Origin: Candidatus Rifleibacteriota bacterium
GTDB lineage: Bacteria > Muiribacteriota > Ozemobacteria > Ozemobacterales > Ozemobacteraceae
DNA length: 11,572 bases
Direction of reading: 5' to 3'
NCBI GenBank assembly: GCA_028691595.1
Contig: JAQUZA010000060.1
Location: 1 to 11,572 of the forward strand
Below the pieces are notes generated by a model. It was not told the origin of the DNA. It saw only the letters and a program-made list of their open reading frames with translations, and made no database searches. Of the stretch, positions 7,901 to 11,572 are shown piece after piece (within the stretch, counting starts at the first letter, position 1; each line of letters starts with the position of its first letter). A program made the position numbers and the translations under genes.

Positions 7901-9164
7901 GAAATTCAGTGGTTCTGATGAAGTTGTTGAAAAAGCGGTCTTTGATCGGCGACAGACTCGAGGTGGGCACTTTGTAGGCCTCAAGCACGTAGTTGAGCAT
8001 TTGTCCGAGGCGGTAAAAAATGTTTTTCTGCATGAACTGCTGCAGCTCAATGGAAATATTCTGCATCGACCTTTTGGTTTTGAGAATATCTACGGTTTCC
8101 ATGGCGTAGATATCATTGAGATCTTTGCTGAGCTTGTCCATTTTGTCGGGAATAATGCCCTTCTGATTGAGCAATCCGATCAAAACATTGATCAATGCCA
8201 CGCATTCTTTGATGTTGTCGAAAGAAACTGACTCGTAATGGTTGTTAGTGAGGTCGTTGGTAAAGATGAAAACGAGACGACCTATGTCCAGGTCGAGGTT
8301 AAGAAAGTCGTAAAGCTCGATACGCTTCTCGAAATAGGACTTTTTAATGAGCATCTTGAAGCTGGCCAGACGCTTGAGGCAGTCAACAAGGTTCAGAGTG
8401 TTTTTTATGTAGTCGGCTTTGCAGATTTCAAGAAAAGTCTGCATTTCTTTTTTCAGAAAACACTTCTCGAAGAGATCGATATTCTTTTCAAGGCTGGCTT
8501 TTACAGTAGTTATATCGCCCTTTTCGTAATCCCAGAGGTAGGAAAGTTTTTCGTTCATTTCGTCGGCGAGGGCGATGAACTTCGGGTCTTCATTTTTCAG
8601 GTTGAATCTGCCTGCCAGAGCCATGTATCCTGCCTGTGTGATTGGCTCAGGGTTGTTGTTTCTGATCAATTCAAGGTAAGGCTTGATATATTTGCTGAGA
8701 ATTCTTGGTGATAGCTTGCGATGAACTTCTTTGCGCAGGTCACCGGCGAAAGAGAGCATCGGGTCATTGCTGTTGCGGCCTTCTTCAAAATATTCGGCCG
8801 CGCTGCGGATATCGCCGATCAGGTCACCACCGCCGCTTCGTATCGGTAGTTTTTTCAGTACTTCCCTGAAATAATAAATGTATTCATTTGATGGTTTCTC
8901 GGTGCTGTTGATCGTCAGCAGGGTTTCTTCATAAACTCGCCTGTAGATCGTCTCGATGTTTTCTTTAAAATCTCTACTGTCCTGGATCTTTTCTTCTTTG
9001 TCCAGGAGCCTGATGTTTACAAGAACTGCAATGATTATGTCTATCTTCTTTTCAATATCAGGCTCTTCTCTTAAGGCTACAATTTTATTGATCAGTTTGT
9101 CCCAGGTGTTCAATGGCACCATGCCATGTTCAGCAGCGCAAATAACGGAACCGTTTTCAACCAT
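4935..9164 (-). CDS. Fusion protein: unknown N-terminal region + PPDK-type ATP-grasp and phosphohistidine domains + phosphoglycerate kinase
   Basis: One uninterrupted 1409-residue cytoplasmic protein. Residues 1-470 are mostly helical, Lys/Asn/Ile-rich and unrecognised. Residues 475-780 are the nucleotide domain of pyruvate phosphate dikinase: LGGKGNG at 483-489, LLVSVRSG at 550-557, FTRNP at 698-702, QGEDVV at 718-723 and LLQTRRA at 771-777. Residues about 850-960 are the swivelling domain with GRTSHAA, where His895 is the predicted phosphohistidine. The PEP/pyruvate TIM barrel that should follow is missing. Residues about 995-1409 are a full-length PGK: VRVDLNVP with Arg1021, Asp1023 and Asn1025, Arg1038, NLRF with Arg1129, HRSH at 1162-1165, GGSK with Lys1210, WNGPIGAFE with Glu1336, and GGGDSAAAV at 1364-1372. 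PGK interconverts 1,3-bisphosphoglycerate + ADP and 3-phosphoglycerate + ATP. The phosphoacceptor of the His domain is unknown. GGGAGGG at 9169-9175 (complement) fixes the start. Domain calls are confident; the joint function is inference. Confidence 0.9.
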   Translation of the reverse strand: MVENGSVICAAEHGMVPLNTWDKLINKIVALREEPDIEKKIDIIIAVLVNIRLLDKEEKIQDSRDFKENIETIYRRVYEETLLTINSTEKPSNEYIYYFREVLKKLPIRSGGGDLIGDIRSAAEYFEEGRNSNDPMLSFAGDLRKEVHRKLSPRILSKYIKPYLELIRNNNPEPITQAGYMALAGRFNLKNEDPKFIALADEMNEKLSYLWDYEKGDITTVKASLEKNIDLFEKCFLKKEMQTFLEICKADYIKNTLNLVDCLKRLASFKMLIKKSYFEKRIELYDFLNLDLDIGRLVFIFTNDLTNNHYESVSFDNIKECVALINVLIGLLNQKGIIPDKMDKLSKDLNDIYAMETVDILKTKRSMQNISIELQQFMQKNIFYRLGQMLNYVLEAYKVPTSSLSPIKDRFFNNFIRTTEFHAVNEFLEKIIIFLNRELASKNAENSLYGKYRVAEMPPVDGRYDDFIATTWAKTPDSVRPFLGGKGNGIIDMNNLGVNIPPAFILGLPICREIFNEKIDKEGFRAAIKKYVGQLEEKTGKKLGSPANPLLVSVRSGTTISLPGSMSTILNVGITPDIRKALKVSFGETFASSIYLRFLKNSLLALEIGISKEETGNVDAAIDAAEILVKEKLGESFLSDPFEQLVSCIELVFGSSRSQIVRDYLKELSIEVVYGTAVTIQQMVFGNKNGNCMSGVLFTRNPINGNDELFGEYREMTQGEDVVMGNILTRSITAIPAKIKNELVKYKILLENELKHDLDIEFTVQDDRLYLLQTRRASISTYAKLVVDTDMMKKGIIEVDEFRKRIERMCASNAFISVPRVEEEFSEWKPPISEGVPINHGITWGTLVLTLEKLEEIKANRENIIYFAQNTKPSDFYIINNSHGIVTVFPGRTSHAAITSITLNKPCIVGCANAIINLENKTVTFKSGEGDVVLKEGELVTMDANSGYIYRGTVPLSNSFIKTHNILDTVKNLDSNVEAAEKVEKIIREKIAILEKETGFQKKVVTSVPREQLQNMNVLVRVDLNVPLSKGKITDSTRIDAALPTIRHLLEAGATPILCSHLGEPDKQEKKGKSREEIYTEYSLRPVAEYLRSLFSDLVFHEKSIASSGVLIKKEDIVKGRVNLIENLRFAIGEKENDAVFARGLAGLSDGIFVNDAFGASHRSHASITGVTKHVAMKLAGVLVEKELRYLGSAISNPQRPFVGITGGSKISTKLGIIESLLQKIDLLIVGGGIGYTLLKATGFDVQKSLVEESMLETAKKLMDKYGDKIILPRDFVTTDNFDFANQKVGNLERNVKTIKDGWESFDIGEESMNHAVEILEKSKTILWNGPIGAFEIKEGSEGTIRMAHELARMADNGKIVIIGGGDSAAAVKIAGVADRMTHVSTGGGASLEFLERLTLPGISVLDSE

Positions 9165-9205
9165 ACTTCCCTCCCTGTCTATCTATATCTAATTGAATAA
9201 CATTT

Positions 9206-9216
9206 TTTCCGGGAAA
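9206..9216. repeat. Small palindrome TTTCCGGGAAA, possible operator
   Basis: TTTCC and GGAAA are exact complements around a central G. It lies 42 bases upstream of the fusion gene start. Related TTTTCCGGGGG occurs at 9385-9395 and TCCGGAAA at 9241-9248, so a repeated regulator site is possible, though such short matches can arise by chance. Confidence 0.3.
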
Positions 9217-9341
9217 TTGTCTATTTTGATAAACAGTACATCCGGAAATCTGCCTTTCTCTATTTTTTGTGACCTGGCCCGGTTTTAATACGTATGGCTG
9301 CCAAAGCGGTGAACAAACAAGGATATTTTAGGGGGCAGTAT

Positions 9342-9371
9342 TTGCTCGTTCAAGACGCTTCGGGTTATATT
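9342..9371 (+). promoter_or_regulatory. Candidate sigma-70-type promoter of the membrane sensor gene
   Basis: TTGCTC at 9342-9347 (three matches to TTGACA) and TATATT at 9366-9371 (five matches to TATAAT) are 18 bases apart. Transcription would start near 9378, leaving a leader of about 25 bases that contains the GGGGGAG ribosome site. The -35 match is poor, so this is tentative. Confidence 0.35.
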
Positions 9372-9401
9372 CAGGTCGCGTAAATTTTCCGGGGGAGTTT
9401 A

Positions 9402-11572
9402 TTGACATCAGTTCAGATGAATGCATCGCTCGAGGCAGCAAAGGGCGCAAAAGATTGCAACTCTTCTGCTGCGGGCTTTCGGGCGGCTCTGAAAAACTGC
9501 TTTTCTCAAAAATTTACCCTTTTTAACCTGCTGGCAGTATTTCTCTGCTTTATAATTATTCCGGGGCTGATAGTTTATAAGGGGCTCGATGCTGTCGTCG
9601 AGGCAGTCGCTGACGAAAGACTTCAAAAACAGAGAGCTCTTCTTGAAGCTAACCTCGACCGTCTTGAGTTTTTCTCTGCGAACGATCAGTTCGCTCACTT
9701 TCTTCTCAGCAGACTCTGTCGTGATACTGGCGGTTCCTCTCTTGGTCTTTCAGGCCTTGAAGGGCGCATTGCCAAATTGAAGGCCAGATTCCCCAATGCC
9801 TTTATTTTTATCACGGCTGACCAGAATGGTGCGGTAATCGGCAATCTTTCAGACCTGAGTGGCTTCAGCTATCTGTTTCGCCAGGCTTTTCAGCTGATTG
9901 CCGACCTCGAAAGGGCTTTTTCTGCAAACGCAGGCCTTGAAAAGGTTTTAGACCTTGATGCGCGCTTGAAACGCTTAAGGCCGCTTCTGGGGCAACTTAT
10001 CAACCCCGATGATCTTTTCAGGCCTCTGCGTTCGCCTGGAACCGGTAAATCGATTCAAGCCTCAGGAGGCTTTGACAAATTTCATCTCTGGTACGGCTCC
10101 GGCAAGGATTTTCGTGTGATCTGTTTCGTAAATCGCTCTTTTATTCGGGGCAAAGCCGGCCTGGAATGGGCGACTGCGATGCTCAACCGCCAGGATTCTG
10201 CAACTATTACGGGTTTTGCTCCTTACCCACCGGAAGAAAATCAGCTGGTTCCTGCCCTGTCAGAAGCTCAGGCCTCTGAGGTAATCATGGCACTTGCACG
10301 GCATGAGGAACTTGGGTTTACGGATGTTTCGAAAAAGATACGGGTGCCGGTCGCCGGACGGTTTTTAAATCATCATTTACGTGGATTCAGCATGTTTAGA
10401 GATGCCAGGCTCTCTGATCCGGCAGAAATAAAGGTTCAGTCTTTATTTCGGGTTTTAAGATTTCTGCCGGTGTTTGCTCTGGCTTGTTTTGTCTTTTCTT
10501 TGCGCCGCCGCTTTTCTTTAACCGTAAAACTTAAGGTTTCGGTATTTTTTGCATATGCTGTCTGTCTGCCGCTTCTGGTTATAAGTTCGCTGACCATGCA
10601 ATACGTAAGGCAGAGTGAGGCCGGCTTGCTCAATAATCTTAAAAGTGAGCTGCAGCGGGCGATAGAGAAGACCGACTCTGACTATCATTGGTTTCAAAGC
10701 AGCCTGGCGACAAAGGCGACCGACTTTCTCAAGACCAATCTTGAAAAGCGGCCCCACATTCTGCATGACCAGGGCCTGCTCAGACAGTTCAGTGATGGGC
10801 TCAAGCAGGCGACAGGTAACCACGAGGTCATGGTTATAGATGCCGGAGGTAAAGACTATCTTCAATCAATTAGTTCCAGGGTTTCTTTAAACCGGGGCAT
10901 AATGGTCAATTCCTGCCGTGATGCCCTGAAAATTATAATTGAAGATAAGGTGTCAGGAACGCGCGACCGCTACCCTCTGCTGGCTTTGCACCTGGCAATG
11001 GACCTGCATACAAAACAAAACCGGATATCGTATCTCGGTGTCGGGGATTTTGAAATTGGCGCTTATTACCGCTTATTGGTTCCTCCTGGTGCTGATATAA
11101 GCCAGGGTATGGTATGTGTCATGATCTGGGAACTTGGAAGTTTGCACCGACGCTATGTTATTGAAAGCTGTAGCAAAGAAAAAAGTGGTGCCGGGAACAT
11201 TCAATTTGCTGTTCTGAGTGGCGAGGAAGACCGGTTTGTCGTCGCACCGGAGTTTGCCGACGACTCTTTGCTGAGGTTGATGAAGTTATCGGTGAACCGC
11301 CATTCTTCTCTGGGGAGTATTCTTTCGCTGGGCGGCCAGGACTATCTGGTGGTCGCAATGCCTGGCCGAAATCTGAAACGTCTTATTCTCGGGGCGATGA
11401 TGCCGGCTGATCTGGTCAAAAAGCATGCCGGGCAGATAGTGCTCAGGGCATGGGCTTTTGCCGGGCTGCTTCTGGCTATTGCAGTTGCTGGTGTTTATTT
11501 GCTGCGGAGCTGGTTTTTCAGACCTCTTTCGTCGATAAGAGAAGGCATAGAAGCTATCGGGGCACGAAAATT
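9402..11572 (+). CDS. Large membrane sensor protein with two extracytoplasmic regions and a HAMP linker, 3' partial
   Basis: The frame is open for 723 codons, from a TAA at 9381-9383 to the right edge. Four membrane segments are visible: residues 39-59 (FTLFNLLAVFLCFIIIPGLIVY region), about 351-367, 379-398 and 683-703. This gives an extracytoplasmic region of about 290 residues, a short Arg-rich cytoplasmic turn (RRR at 368-370), and a second extracytoplasmic region of about 280 residues. After segment 4, FRPLSSIREGIEAIG (706-720) is the start of a HAMP signal-transmission domain. The output domain (histidine kinase, phosphatase, cyclase or chemoreceptor) lies beyond the window, so the product type is open. 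I do not recognise either sensor region; Cache-like folds are possible. I prefer TTG 9402 as start because GGGGGAG (9391-9397) lies 4 bases before it; the in-frame ATG 9417 is 19 bases from that site. It is divergent from the fusion gene. Confidence 0.75.
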   Translation, partial: MTSVQMNASLEAAKGAKDCNSSAAGFRAALKNCFSQKFTLFNLLAVFLCFIIIPGLIVYKGLDAVVEAVADERLQKQRALLEANLDRLEFFSANDQFAHFLLSRLCRDTGGSSLGLSGLEGRIAKLKARFPNAFIFITADQNGAVIGNLSDLSGFSYLFRQAFQLIADLERAFSANAGLEKVLDLDARLKRLRPLLGQLINPDDLFRPLRSPGTGKSIQASGGFDKFHLWYGSGKDFRVICFVNRSFIRGKAGLEWATAMLNRQDSATITGFAPYPPEENQLVPALSEAQASEVIMALARHEELGFTDVSKKIRVPVAGRFLNHHLRGFSMFRDARLSDPAEIKVQSLFRVLRFLPVFALACFVFSLRRRFSLTVKLKVSVFFAYAVCLPLLVISSLTMQYVRQSEAGLLNNLKSELQRAIEKTDSDYHWFQSSLATKATDFLKTNLEKRPHILHDQGLLRQFSDGLKQATGNHEVMVIDAGGKDYLQSISSRVSLNRGIMVNSCRDALKIIIEDKVSGTRDRYPLLALHLAMDLHTKQNRISYLGVGDFEIGAYYRLLVPPGADISQGMVCVMIWELGSLHRRYVIESCSKEKSGAGNIQFAVLSGEEDRFVVAPEFADDSLLRLMKLSVNRHSSLGSILSLGGQDYLVVAMPGRNLKRLILGAMMPADLVKKHAGQIVLRAWAFAGLLLAIAVAGVYLLRSWFFRPLSSIREGIEAIGARK

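Larger units (their letters stand above)
9165..9401. promoter_or_regulatory. Divergent intergenic region between the fusion gene and the membrane sensor gene
   Basis: This 237-base, AT-rich stretch carries the start signals of both flanking genes. It holds a strong - strand ribosome site (GGGAGGG, 9169-9175), a small palindrome (9206-9216), a second TCCGGA (9241-9245 with the preceding A-C boundary reading ATCCGGAA), a candidate + strand promoter (9342-9371) and the + strand ribosome site GGGGGAG (9391-9397). I found no ORF or RNA gene here, and no convincing -10/-35 pair for the - strand gene. Confidence 0.6.

Noticed and set aside
8238..8711. 157-codon + strand ORF opposite the fusion gene, and a similar 145-codon ORF at 7384-7821
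   Set aside because: Both are complementary shadows of the 1409-residue coding sequence with no plausible ribosome site or recognisable domain.
9182..9187. TATAGA on the - strand as a -10 box for the fusion gene
   Set aside because: Transcription from it would begin within the ribosome binding site, and no -35 element is found at suitable spacing.
10518..10865. 115-codon - strand ORF within the sensor gene, and a 96-codon one at 9408-9698
   Set aside because: They lie wholly opposite the long open sensor frame, which has coherent membrane segments and a HAMP start.

Overview
The window is protein-coding almost end to end and looks like a Gram-negative bacterium. It carries a Na+-pumping NADH:quinone oxidoreductase (NQR), an exported octaheme c-type cytochrome and a multi-pass membrane sensor. 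I cannot assign a phylum: the glycolytic fusion gene described below is not an arrangement I recognise from well-studied bacteria. I saw no rRNA or tRNA gene, CRISPR array, insertion sequence or phage gene.

Region 1 (1-3487, + strand) is the end of an NQR operon: nqrD (5' end outside the window), nqrE and nqrF, with start and stop codons overlapping by a few bases. An exported octaheme cytochrome c of the hydroxylamine oxidoreductase (HAO) family follows 23 bases after nqrF. NqrD and NqrE form the membrane core and keep their four iron-ligating Cys; NqrF feeds electrons from NADH. The cytochrome, probably co-transcribed, suggests a periplasmic branch for electrons around the complex. nqrD is split by an apparent one-base loss at a T7 / G4 run, which also has the form of a -1 slippery heptamer.

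Region 2 (3553-4806, - strand) is one major facilitator superfamily transporter, convergent with the cytochrome gene. A 33-base perfect inverted repeat (4877-4909) separates it from the next gene.

Region 3 (4935-9164, - strand) is a single 1409-codon gene and the most unusual item. It joins an unrecognised helical region of about 470 residues, the ATP-grasp nucleotide domain and phosphohistidine swivelling domain of pyruvate phosphate dikinase (PPDK), and a complete phosphoglycerate kinase (PGK). The PEP/pyruvate barrel that normally ends PPDK is absent and PGK stands in its place. This suggests a phosphotransfer enzyme physically coupled to lower glycolysis.

Region 4 (9165-11572) is a 237-base divergent intergenic region followed by a + strand gene that runs off the right edge. 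It encodes a membrane sensor with four predicted membrane segments, two large extracytoplasmic regions and the start of a HAMP linker; its output domain is outside the window.
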